Of a stretch of 17,367 nucleotides of DNA, positions 7,597 to 14,185 are shown one piece after another. Position 1 is the first letter of the stretch; each line of letters begins with the position of its first letter. This DNA is from Candidatus Undinarchaeales archaeon (GTDB taxonomy: Archaea; SpSt-1190; JASMDC01), in the NCBI GenBank assembly GCA_030753015.1, contig JASMDC010000059.1, forward strand, positions 1 to 17,367, in the 5' to 3' direction. The notes below the pieces were generated by a model. That model searched no databases and was not told the origin of the DNA. It worked only from the letters and a program-made list of their open reading frames with translations. The position numbers and the translations under genes are program-made.

Positions 7597-10065
7597 ATGA
7601 TGCTCCTGGCCATCCACGGACACGAACGCAAGGCCGGGACCTGGCGGATCGAGCACATCCGTGCCACGAATGCCGGTTCGGTGCGTCACATAGATCCGGT
7701 GCGTCGGATGACGGTGAAGATGGACATGTCCGACCTCACCCCTGTGAAGTACTACACCGACGTCGAGGGACGGCGCGAGTTCGACGAGCCCCGCTCCTTC
7801 ATCGACCATCTCCGCAAGGCCAAGCACATCCTCCTCGAGGACGACTCGCTCACACAATTGCTCGAGCGCTACCAGCTTGAGGGCGAGACGGCGTCCTTCT
7901 GCCGACACTGTTTTCTGGCAGAACGGGCCACTGTGCTGGACGAGAGCGACATCCAGTGGGGCTCCGAACGGCTGTGCCTGGACTGCGCTGAGCACGAGAT
8001 GAAGCACGAGTTCCGCAGCTGGTTCGGCAGGAACGTGGACTCGGACCTCAAGCCCTTCATCAGGAAGGCGGGAGAGCTGGACGCCGCGATGAAGCTCTTT
8101 GATCCCCGCATCGATCCTCTGACCACTCCCGAGAAGAGCCTCCACTCGGTCGTGAAGCCCAAGAAGGACGCAGTGCGCTGCCTGCAGGTCGCACGGCTCC
8201 CCATCCCTGGCGGAATGAAGGCTACCCTGAAGAAGGTGGGTGTCAAGGAGCTCACACCGGTCCAATCGCTCGCCGTCAAGGCCGGGCTCCTGGATGGGAA
8301 TGACCTTTTGGTCGTCTCCGCCACGGCCTCGGGGAAGACCCTTGTCGGTGAGCTCGCGGGCGTGCCCCGGGCGCTCGACGGTCGCCGGCTCCTGTTCCTC
8401 GTGCCCCTGGTGGCGCTTGCCAACCAAAAGTACAACGAGTTCACCGAGCGGTACGGTCCTCTAGGGCTCACCGTGTCCCTTCGCGTGGGCTTCTCGCGCC
8501 TCGAGATGGTGTCCGGCGTGAACCGGGACCATGCAGCGGACATCGTGGTCGGTACGTACGAGGGTGTGGACCACCTCATGCGCTGCGGCACGCGGCCCGA
8601 CAACGTCGGCTGCGTTGTCATCGACGAGGTCCACATGCTCGGTTCCGATGAGCGGGGCCCACGGCTCGACGGCTTCCTGGCGCGTCTGCGGACGTTCTAC
8701 CCTGACGCCCAGTTCGTGGGCCTCTCCGCCTCGGTCGGGAACCCGCGTCGCCTCGCCGAGTCACTGGGGACCGAGCTGGTGGAGCATGCCGGACGACCGG
8801 TCGCCCTGGAACGCCACCTGGTGATCGTGCGCGATGCCAACGACAAGCAGCGACAGCTGGAGCGGTACTGCGCTCGCGAGTGGAACACCCGCGCCAAGGG
8901 CGGCGTGCGCGGCCAGTCGCTCGTGTTCACCAATGCCCGTCGCAAGGCGGAAGAGCAGGCAAGGACGCTGACGAAAGCAGGCATCCCGTCCAAGGCCTAC
9001 CACTCCGGCCTCACCTACGCCAAACGCAAGGAGGTCGAGCGCGAGTTCATGTCGCGTGCCATCGGCGCGGTAGTGAGCACCGCAGCATTGGGGGCGGGTA
9101 TCGACTTTCCCGCGTCGCAGGTGGTGTTCGAGTCGCTGGCCATGGGTATCGAGTGGCTCACCGTGCAGGAGTTCCAGCAGATGGCGGGGCGTGCGGGCAG
9201 GCCCACCTACCATTCCCGGGGGCTTGCAGTAGTGCTCGCGGAAGTTGGACGCGGCCTCCATCCGTCGATCGGTGGCACGGAGGAGTCCATGGCGTTCCGT
9301 CTAATGGAGGGCACCCTAGAGCCCGTGGACGTGGAGTACTCCAAGGACGCCGATGACGAGCAGGTGCTCGCAACGATGGTGTGCGGAGTGCCTGCCGACG
9401 ACGTGGACGGGCTGCTCCATCGTGCGGTGGGGTTCGACGCGGACGTTGATCCAATCATCGAAGGGCTCGTGCGCGCGGGGCTCGTTGCGGACGGGCGGCC
9501 CACGCCACTGGGCGAGGTGGCGTCACGGCACTTCCTCACCATCGAACAGGTCGACCTCATGGTGGACACGATCGGTAAGGAGCCCGAGGAGTTCGTGGAA
9601 CGGGCGCGCCCCTTCGACCGGGCGTACCTCGGCCGCGGCCTTTCTCGGACCATCGAGGGGATACTGGGCATCCGGGCGCCCACGCGGTTCTTCGACGGCA
9701 GGTTCCTCGACATCTACCAGCGGAACCGGGACCAGCTCGAGGCACGTATGGGCCGGTACGTGCGCATGGTCACCAAGGCGTTCTTCTCCTGCCATTGCCG
9801 GGGCCGTCCATTCTGCGGGTGCCCCGAGCGGCGGTTCACGGAGTACCTGCTCACCCTCCGGCGCCGTGGTCTCGATCCCCGGGCCATGGCGAAGCAGGCA
9901 CAGAAGGACTACTGGCTCAAGGTCTACTCGGGCGACGTCATCCGCTGGCTGGACGATGTCATCCGCTGGCTCGAGGCCAGGGAGGCGGTGGCCCGCATCC
10001 TGGATGAAGGGAAGGTCGGGCGTGAGACCCGTGATCTACGCAATAAATTACAGGGAAGGATCTAA
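7597..10065 (+). CDS. Archaea-specific Ski2-like superfamily 2 helicase (COG1202 type)
   Basis: This is an 822-residue ATP-dependent helicase. The N-terminal region (1-200) carries a zinc-finger-like CRHC (102-105) and CLDC (127-130). Helicase motifs: I ATASGKT (242-248), II DEVH (343-346), III SAS (377-379), IV-V region SLVFTN and STAALGAGIDFP, VI QQMAGRAGRP (527-536). The C-terminal part has winged-helix-like sequence and a second Cys cluster, CHC...CGC (732-742). This architecture matches the archaeal COG1202/DUF5814 group, distinct from Hel308. The open frame continues upstream to 7267, but that part overlies the oppositely oriented OB gene and the promoter, so I start at the MM pair at 7597 (a GTG at 7588 is possible). 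A 7-residue tandem duplication (DVIRWLD) lies near the C-terminus. Confidence 0.9.
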   Translation: MMLLAIHGHERKAGTWRIEHIRATNAGSVRHIDPVRRMTVKMDMSDLTPVKYYTDVEGRREFDEPRSFIDHLRKAKHILLEDDSLTQLLERYQLEGETASFCRHCFLAERATVLDESDIQWGSERLCLDCAEHEMKHEFRSWFGRNVDSDLKPFIRKAGELDAAMKLFDPRIDPLTTPEKSLHSVVKPKKDAVRCLQVARLPIPGGMKATLKKVGVKELTPVQSLAVKAGLLDGNDLLVVSATASGKTLVGELAGVPRALDGRRLLFLVPLVALANQKYNEFTERYGPLGLTVSLRVGFSRLEMVSGVNRDHAADIVVGTYEGVDHLMRCGTRPDNVGCVVIDEVHMLGSDERGPRLDGFLARLRTFYPDAQFVGLSASVGNPRRLAESLGTELVEHAGRPVALERHLVIVRDANDKQRQLERYCAREWNTRAKGGVRGQSLVFTNARRKAEEQARTLTKAGIPSKAYHSGLTYAKRKEVEREFMSRAIGAVVSTAALGAGIDFPASQVVFESLAMGIEWLTVQEFQQMAGRAGRPTYHSRGLAVVLAEVGRGLHPSIGGTEESMAFRLMEGTLEPVDVEYSKDADDEQVLATMVCGVPADDVDGLLHRAVGFDADVDPIIEGLVRAGLVADGRPTPLGEVASRHFLTIEQVDLMVDTIGKEPEEFVERARPFDRAYLGRGLSRTIEGILGIRAPTRFFDGRFLDIYQRNRDQLEARMGRYVRMVTKAFFSCHCRGRPFCGCPERRFTEYLLTLRRRGLDPRAMAKQAQKDYWLKVYSGDVIRWLDDVIRWLEAREAVARILDEGKVGRETRDLRNKLQGRI

Positions 10066-10069
10066 TTCG

Positions 10070-10135
10070 GATATTTTTAAGCCGTATGGGATATATTTTG
10101 TCTATTTATGGATACATATGGGGTGTATTTTTAAA
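10070..10135 (+). terminator. U-tract terminator region after the helicase
   Basis: Just past the helicase stop, an AT-rich strip holds three T-tracts (about 10074-10078, 10096-10099, 10128-10132). Archaeal transcripts commonly end at such U-runs without a hairpin. Two of the tracts end an imperfect direct repeat (TATGGGATATATTTT at 10085-10099, TATGGGGTGTATTTT at 10117-10131). Confidence 0.5.
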
Positions 10136-10167
10136 AAGAATGACAAACTATATGAAGTAGCTTAGAC

Positions 10168-10178
10168 ATAATTATTAT
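10168..10178 (+). promoter_or_regulatory. TATA-like box for the small membrane-protein pair
   Basis: ATAATTATTAT has its centre near 10173. A start site about 25 bases on (near 10198) would leave a leader of about 24 bases carrying GGTGG at 10210-10214 before the ATG at 10222. Together with the U-tracts, this accounts for the 156-base gap after the helicase, which otherwise holds nothing I can identify. Confidence 0.4.
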
Positions 10179-10221
10179 CGGGGATCTGAAAACCTCGTCC
10201 GCCCCCCACGGTGGCTTTGCG

Positions 10222-10332
10222 ATGCTCGATGTCACAGTCGTACAACTATCTCTGCTGATACTGGGTCTGATCCATATCCTGGACCGGCAGTTGCTGTGGG
10301 GCCATCCGAAACCGTTCTCCCGGGACCTGTGA
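10222..10332 (+). CDS. Small single-span membrane protein (36 residues)
   Basis: This is a very short gene reading M-L-D-V-T then a hydrophobic helix (VVQLSLLILGLIHIL) and a polar, basic tail (DRQLLWGHPKPFSRDL). It has GGTGG 8-12 bases upstream and a promoter-like AT-rich box before that. It is followed after 25 bases by a second small membrane protein in the same direction. I recognise no family; it could be an accessory subunit of a membrane complex. Support is the hydrophobic profile, ribosome-binding site and tandem arrangement, so it remains a prediction. Confidence 0.5.
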   Translation: MLDVTVVQLSLLILGLIHILDRQLLWGHPKPFSRDL

Positions 10333-10357
10333 GCGACCGGTCCGGGGGGTGAATACC

Positions 10358-10483
10358 ATGGGTATCGAGACCGTCATCTTCCTGGTGTTACTTGTTCTCG
10401 CACTTCTGGTGCTCGGTGCGATCTACATCTCGTCAGGACAGGGTGAGTGGCGGTACGATGCCCGGTTCTCCGGCGAGAAGTAG
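10358..10483 (+). CDS. Small single-span membrane protein (41 residues)
   Basis: MGIET is followed by one strongly hydrophobic helix of about 19 residues (VIFLVLLVLALLVLGAIYI) and a polar tail (SSGQGEWRYDARFSGEK). The ATG lies 5 bases behind a purine-rich GGGGGGTGA (10344-10352), a good Shine-Dalgarno candidate. It is the second of a two-gene unit; it converges with the DUF483-like gene 17 bases on. No family is recognised; size and shape resemble tiny stabilising subunits of membrane complexes, but no such complex is in the window. Confidence 0.6.
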   Translation: MGIETVIFLVLLVLALLVLGAIYISSGQGEWRYDARFSGEK

Positions 10484-10500
10484 GAGCACGTCGCAGGAGT

Positions 10501-11331
10501 TCAACCGAACCTGAACAGGATGCAGGGACCTGCCTTCTTCCCCACCCATTTCACCGCTCGCCCCTCCTTGAGGAACACGACCTCCTCGTCGTCGAGGCGT
10601 ACGGTGTCGAAGTCGGGCAGGTCGAGCGCGGCCGGACGGAGGGCCACGGAGATGTCACGAACCTCGTTGTCCTTCACCACGCCATCGGTGAGGAGCACCT
10701 CCCTCCCGTCGCCGAGGTAGAGGAGGGGGGACGCAAGGTAGCGCAGCATATCCTTCTCGAACGCGGGGTCGTGCTCGCACAAAAGCTTGCGGACCGTCTT
10801 CCCGAGCGATACTGCCTGCGGACATGCGTACGAACAGGGGAAGTTCGAGATGAACCCGTGCCCGGTGATGCCCCGTAGCAGAGAGTGGGCGTGGATATCG
10901 AACCTTTTGGAGCGTCCGTGGATCGCTACCGGGATGTCACGCTTGGGCTGGGCGACGTAGAACTCGATGCAGCATTCGGGATAACCGAGAACGCTGCCGA
11001 GACGGGCTATGTGCCCATCCTCCTCGTGCCGGCGAGCACGTATGCAGCCTTCCCGTGTGCCGATGTACACGATCCGGCGATCGGCGCCGGGGTGGCAGGA
11101 GGGCACCCGCTCGAAGGTCCCGCTCGGGTGGAGCGCCACACGCTCGGTTGAGATGATCAGGTCGAGATCCAGACGCTTTGCAGCCTCTTTGAGCCCCGGG
11201 ACCTCGCTCTCACGTGCGATGTCGCGTACCGACTCGCGGAGGCCTGCCCTGAGGGCGAGTATCTCGCAGAGCATACCGTGAGCGGCGAGCGTTGCCAGCG
11301 CGTCATCCTCGCTCGATGCGTCCGTCGTCAC
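10501..11331 (-). CDS. DUF483-like protein with conserved cysteines
   Basis: This 276-residue protein carries LGYPECCIEFY (Cys120-Cys121) and NFPCSYACPQAVSLG (Cys166, Cys170), a pairing I associate with DUF483 proteins of methanogens and some bacteria. Their function is unknown; the four cysteines could hold a metal or an iron-sulfur cluster, which is inference. The N-terminal 60 residues are helical and acidic; the C-terminal part is beta-rich. The start is GTG 11331, supported by a TATA-like CATAAAG centred 26 bases upstream; the next in-frame ATG (residue 20) has no such support. It follows the tryptophanase gene by 44 bases on the same strand. Confidence 0.6.
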   Translation of the reverse strand: MTTDASSEDDALATLAAHGMLCEILALRAGLRESVRDIARESEVPGLKEAAKRLDLDLIISTERVALHPSGTFERVPSCHPGADRRIVYIGTREGCIRARRHEEDGHIARLGSVLGYPECCIEFYVAQPKRDIPVAIHGRSKRFDIHAHSLLRGITGHGFISNFPCSYACPQAVSLGKTVRKLLCEHDPAFEKDMLRYLASPLLYLGDGREVLLTDGVVKDNEVRDISVALRPAALDLPDFDTVRLDDEEVVFLKEGRAVKWVGKKAGPCILFRFG

Positions 11332-11353
11332 CGCAGGAGTGTCCGCGGCCCAG

Positions 11354-11360
11354 CTTTATG
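11354..11360 (-). promoter_or_regulatory. TATA-like box of the DUF483-like gene
   Basis: Read on the minus strand, CATAAAG (within GTTCATAAAGC) is centred 26 bases from the GTG at 11331. It sits in the 44-base gap after the tryptophanase stop, so the gene may be transcribed separately and leaderless. Confidence 0.4.
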
Positions 11361-11375
11361 AACCTGACTATGCTG

Positions 11376-12746
11376 CTAGGCAGACCGCTTGAACCGGGAC
11401 TGGAAGTGGCGGAGGATGGGCGCCTCGTACTCGAAGTCAAGGCCCTGGACATCGTGTCGCCGCCCCCACACACCAGCGACGGTGTCGGCGATGTAGTCCA
11501 TGTGCTCCTGGGTGTACACGCGGCGGGGGATGGTAAGACGCGTGAGCTCCAGGGCCGGGTGGATGTTCTCTCCGGTGTCCGGGTCACGTCCTGCGAGCAG
11601 GGTACCGATCTCTACCGAGCGCACACCGCCCTCGAGGTATAGCTCCACGCACAGGGTGTGGGCGGGGAACATGTCCTGAGTGATGTGGGGGAAGAACGTC
11701 TTGGCGTCGATGTAGATGGCATGCCCTCCAACGGGCTTGACGATTGGAACCCCTGTCGCCTCCAGACGCCGGCCCAGGTACTCGATCTGGCCGATACGGT
11801 AGGCGAGATACGGCTCCTCGATGGCCTCGTACAGCCCGCGCGCCATCGCCTCGATGTCCCGGCCGTTCATGCCGCCGTAGGTCGGGAAGCCCTCGAACAG
11901 CACACAGATGGGGCACAGCTTCTGGTACAGTTCCTCGTCGCGCAGGGCCAGGAAACCGCCCATGTTGACGATGGCGTCCTTCTTCGCGCTCATCAGCACG
12001 CCGTCGACGCACGAGAATATGTTGCGCACGATATCGCGGATGGACTTGTTCTTCTGCTCGGGCTCCCTGGTCTTGATGAACCAGGCGTTCTCGGCGTACC
12101 TGGCTGCGTCGATGTAGAGCAGGACCTTGTGCTCGTGGCAGATGGCCGACACGTCACGGATGTTCTGGAGGGATACCGGCTGGCCGCCGCCCGAGTTGTT
12201 CGTGATGGTGATCAGAACGTAGGCGACGTTCAACGGGTCCGGCTCGATGACGGCGCGCAGCTTGTCCAAGTCCAGATCCCCCTTGAAGGGGAGCTCGGCC
12301 GCGGGGTCGTGGATGGCATCGATGGTGCAGTCCACGGCCCGTCCGCCGAGGACCTCGATGTGGGCCTTTGTGGTGTCGAAGTGGATGTTGCCCGGGACGG
12401 TCTGGCCTTCCTTGAGCAGGACGCGGTTGAGCACCTGCTCGGCACCCCTCCCCTGGTGGCAGGGGATGACGAACTCGAACCCCATGATGTCCTTGACGGT
12501 GTTACGGAGGTTGTGGAAGTTGCGCGAGCCCGCGTACGACTCGTCGCCCAGCATGATGCCCGCCCACTGGTTGTCGCTCATGGCACCCGTACCGCTGTCG
12601 GTGAGAAGATCGATGAACACGTCCTTGGAGTTGAGGAGGAAGGGATTGAAACCGGCCTCGACGATCGCCCGCTCGCGCTCCTCCCGAGGTATGAGCTTGA
12701 TGGGCTCGACCATCTTGATCTTGTAGGGCGGTATCATCCGTTCCAT
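11376..12746 (-). CDS. tnaA: Tryptophanase (L-tryptophan indole-lyase)
   Basis: This 456-residue PLP enzyme of the beta-eliminating lyase family converts tryptophan to indole, pyruvate and ammonia. Family hallmarks: NPFLLNSKDVFIDLLTDSGTGAMS, HQGRGAEQ, GGQPVS, PLP lysine in MSAKKDA, EGFPTYGG, LTIPRRVYTQEHMD. Three positions that separate tryptophanase from tyrosine phenol-lyase all read as tryptophanase: Asp in HFDTT (Thr in TPL), Ile in VEIGTLL (Arg in TPL), His in LRHF (Phe in TPL). The ATG at 12746 (MERMIPPYKIK) is preferred over ATG 12800 because a TATA box lies 27 bases upstream and homologues start here. No TnaC-like leader is possible with this promoter. Transfer from bacteria is plausible but untested. 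Confidence 0.93.
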   Translation of the reverse strand: MERMIPPYKIKMVEPIKLIPREERERAIVEAGFNPFLLNSKDVFIDLLTDSGTGAMSDNQWAGIMLGDESYAGSRNFHNLRNTVKDIMGFEFVIPCHQGRGAEQVLNRVLLKEGQTVPGNIHFDTTKAHIEVLGGRAVDCTIDAIHDPAAELPFKGDLDLDKLRAVIEPDPLNVAYVLITITNNSGGGQPVSLQNIRDVSAICHEHKVLLYIDAARYAENAWFIKTREPEQKNKSIRDIVRNIFSCVDGVLMSAKKDAIVNMGGFLALRDEELYQKLCPICVLFEGFPTYGGMNGRDIEAMARGLYEAIEEPYLAYRIGQIEYLGRRLEATGVPIVKPVGGHAIYIDAKTFFPHITQDMFPAHTLCVELYLEGGVRSVEIGTLLAGRDPDTGENIHPALELTRLTIPRRVYTQEHMDYIADTVAGVWGRRHDVQGLDFEYEAPILRHFQSRFKRSA

Positions 12747-12768
12747 GCAGCCAGCCTGCGGGAGTAGA

Positions 12769-12778
12769 CTTAAAAGAG
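12769..12778 (-). promoter_or_regulatory. TATA box of tryptophanase gene
   Basis: On the minus strand CTCTTTTAAGTC is centred 27 bases upstream of ATG 12746, leaving no room for a leader or attenuator peptide. No Shine-Dalgarno sequence precedes the ATG, consistent with leaderless translation. Confidence 0.55.
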
Positions 12779-12830
12779 GACCCGGGAGGCGTGCCACCAT
12801 GGGACAGGGCCGTGTTGTGGCCTGCAGGTT

Positions 12831-12846
12831 CGAAAACTATATATAC
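12831..12846 (+). promoter_or_regulatory. Strong BRE/TATA promoter of the hydrophobic-hairpin protein
   Basis: CGAAAACTATATATAC combines a BRE-like purine stretch with the best TATA box in the window. The predicted start is near 12866, giving a leader of about 12 bases before ATG 12879. Confidence 0.65.
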
Positions 12847-12848
12847 CG

Positions 12849-12875
12849 CCTGTCCTGCCGAGATTGTCGGACAGG
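12849..12875. promoter_or_regulatory. Operator-like inverted repeat over the predicted transcription start
   Basis: CCTGTCC (12849-12855) and GGACAGG (12869-12875) form a perfect 7-base inverted repeat with a 13-base spacer. The right arm overlaps the predicted transcription start. Placement just downstream of TATA is where archaeal repressors commonly bind. It could instead form an RNA hairpin in part; the transcript would contain mainly the right arm, so DNA binding is more likely. Confidence 0.4.
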
Positions 12876-12878
12876 GCG

Positions 12879-13700
12879 ATGGATTCTATCGTGAGCAACG
12901 AGTACTTGGACCTCGACCTCGAGGTCTATCAACCAGACGACCTCGTGCCCGGCCAGGACTCGTGCAACCTCGCCTTCGACGTCCATATCGACGGAAAGAG
13001 GGTCGACAAGGTCAAGTACGACCTGGAGTTCCATGCACCGTCCTACGGCGACATCCCGCCCGAGATCAAGTTCTCCGAGGACTTCTCCAACGGCCAGACA
13101 CGCTACCGGGGCAAGGAGGTCAAGGCATTCATCGGCACGTCCCTTGTCCAGGGGACCAAGGAGTTCCTCAAGGCCGGGTTCCTCGCAGGCGGCGCCTTCC
13201 TCGGCCTGGCAGCGGGCCCGTACGGTCCACTGGCCGCGGTAGGGCTGGGTGCTGCGGGCGCCACGGTCGGACGGTACCTCGGTGACAGGCTCGGCGACTA
13301 CGTGGAGTCCAAGCAGACGTACAAGTTCTTCCAGGAGCAGGACTGGGGCAAGCGCTCCTTTGGCACCAGCCGCGCCACCATGGACCGCCTCGAAGAGGAC
13401 TATCTCAACCTGCCCGACGAGATCGCGCCGTCCGCCGAGTACAACGAACGCATCCTGCACGCCAAGCTCAAGCTCAACCCGGACGCCGGCCCCGTCGTCG
13501 ACAACACCTTCGTTAGCGTCCGCTACGACGTGCGCCACGACAAGGACCACTACATGCCCTTCAGCCTGACGGTGAAGTACAAGCCCAAGGGCGAGAAGCG
13601 GCAGGAGAAGGTGGTCCGCGGGTACGCTGTGTTCCACGACGATGTGTTCTCGCGTGTGGAGCTGCTTAAGGAAGGGGAGCCCGGGGCAGAGGACTGCTAG
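12879..13700 (+). CDS. Unrecognised protein with Gly/Ala-rich hydrophobic hairpin
   Basis: This 273-residue protein is of unknown family. Residues about 1-85 are acidic and beta-rich (YLDLDLEVYQ, FDVHIDGKRVDKV). Residues about 98-134 form a hydrophobic Gly/Ala-rich stretch with a GPYGP turn (AGFLAGGAFLGLAAG ... AAVGLGAAGATVG), long enough for two short membrane spans or a glycine-zipper hairpin. The remainder is soluble, charged and beta-rich with many Asp/Lys pairs. There is no signal peptide. The ATG at 12879 fits the promoter and GGGCG; a TTG at 12864 lies in the operator. Tryptophanase is divergent upstream and the next operon convergent downstream. A conditional membrane-inserting protein is one reading; function unknown. 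Confidence 0.75.
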   Translation: MDSIVSNEYLDLDLEVYQPDDLVPGQDSCNLAFDVHIDGKRVDKVKYDLEFHAPSYGDIPPEIKFSEDFSNGQTRYRGKEVKAFIGTSLVQGTKEFLKAGFLAGGAFLGLAAGPYGPLAAVGLGAAGATVGRYLGDRLGDYVESKQTYKFFQEQDWGKRSFGTSRATMDRLEEDYLNLPDEIAPSAEYNERILHAKLKLNPDAGPVVDNTFVSVRYDVRHDKDHYMPFSLTVKYKPKGEKRQEKVVRGYAVFHDDVFSRVELLKEGEPGAEDC

Positions 13701-13783
13701 ATCTTTCGCCCGGCACCTGCCAGACGACCATTTGGACATGTGTCAGCCTTGCCGAGCTCGTCCTCACTTGGAGAAAAGGTGGT

Positions 13784-13807
13784 GAAGGGGGCCCGCAGAC
13801 CCCCTTC
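13784..13807. terminator. Hairpin terminator between convergent genes
   Basis: GAAGGGGG and CCCCCTTC form a perfect 8-base stem with an 8-base loop. Downstream on the minus strand a TTTT run follows within about 10 bases; on the plus strand ATTATA follows. It lies between the stops of the hairpin protein and the DUF35 gene, so it may end both transcripts. Confidence 0.55.
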
Positions 13808-13821
13808 AATCCATTATAGGT

Positions 13822-14184
13822 TCACCCCTTGGGCCTGAACCTGAAGCCCTCTATGGTCTCCTCGCCGAGCATGCGCAGCATGCCCCAGTCGGGGACGAGC
13901 TTCATGCCCATCTCGACATCTTCCGGCTTAGCAAGGACCTGTCCGGTGGCACGTACGGGTTCGTCGAAACCGTCGAAGGCCACGATGCCGAGCACCAGAG
14001 GCCTGGTCTTCACGCCTGTAGGCACTGCCGTGAGCACCGTGTAGGTGACAAGGCTCGCCTCGGCGCCCAGCGGCACCTCCTTGAAATCCCGCGCACCGCA
14101 CTTCGTGCACAAGTCGTGGGCGGGGTACATCACCTTGCCGCACGCAGTACACTGCATGCCCATCATCTTTCGTTCCTCGTCCAT
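13822..14184 (-). CDS. DUF35 zinc-ribbon/OB-fold protein
   Basis: This 120-residue protein has the DUF35 build: N-terminal rubredoxin-like zinc ribbon (CTAC ... CTKCG, near residues 12-30), then an OB fold (SLVTYTVLTAVPTGVKTRPLVLGIVAF, PVRATGQV). DUF35 proteins bind and shuttle acyl-CoA in complexes with thiolases, HMG-CoA synthases and steroid aldolases. The ATG at 14184 is chosen because GAGGTGA sits 7-13 bases upstream; the GTG at 14193 is part of that Shine-Dalgarno sequence. It lies 1 base after the thiolase-like gene, so the two are almost certainly co-translated partners. Confidence 0.9.
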   Translation of the reverse strand: MDEERKMMGMQCTACGKVMYPAHDLCTKCGARDFKEVPLGAEASLVTYTVLTAVPTGVKTRPLVLGIVAFDGFDEPVRATGQVLAKPEDVEMGMKLVPDWGMLRMLGEETIEGFRFRPKG

Positions 14185-14185
14185 C

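Noticed and set aside
11376-12746. Tyrosine phenol-lyase identity
   Set aside because: The Thr, Arg and Phe positions that mark tyrosine phenol-lyase are Asp, Ile and His here.
11658-12767. 369-codon plus-strand open frame opposite tryptophanase
   Set aside because: Tryptophanase motifs on the other strand are unmistakable; the antisense product is Val/Asp/Gly-biased, as expected from GC-rich codon shadows.
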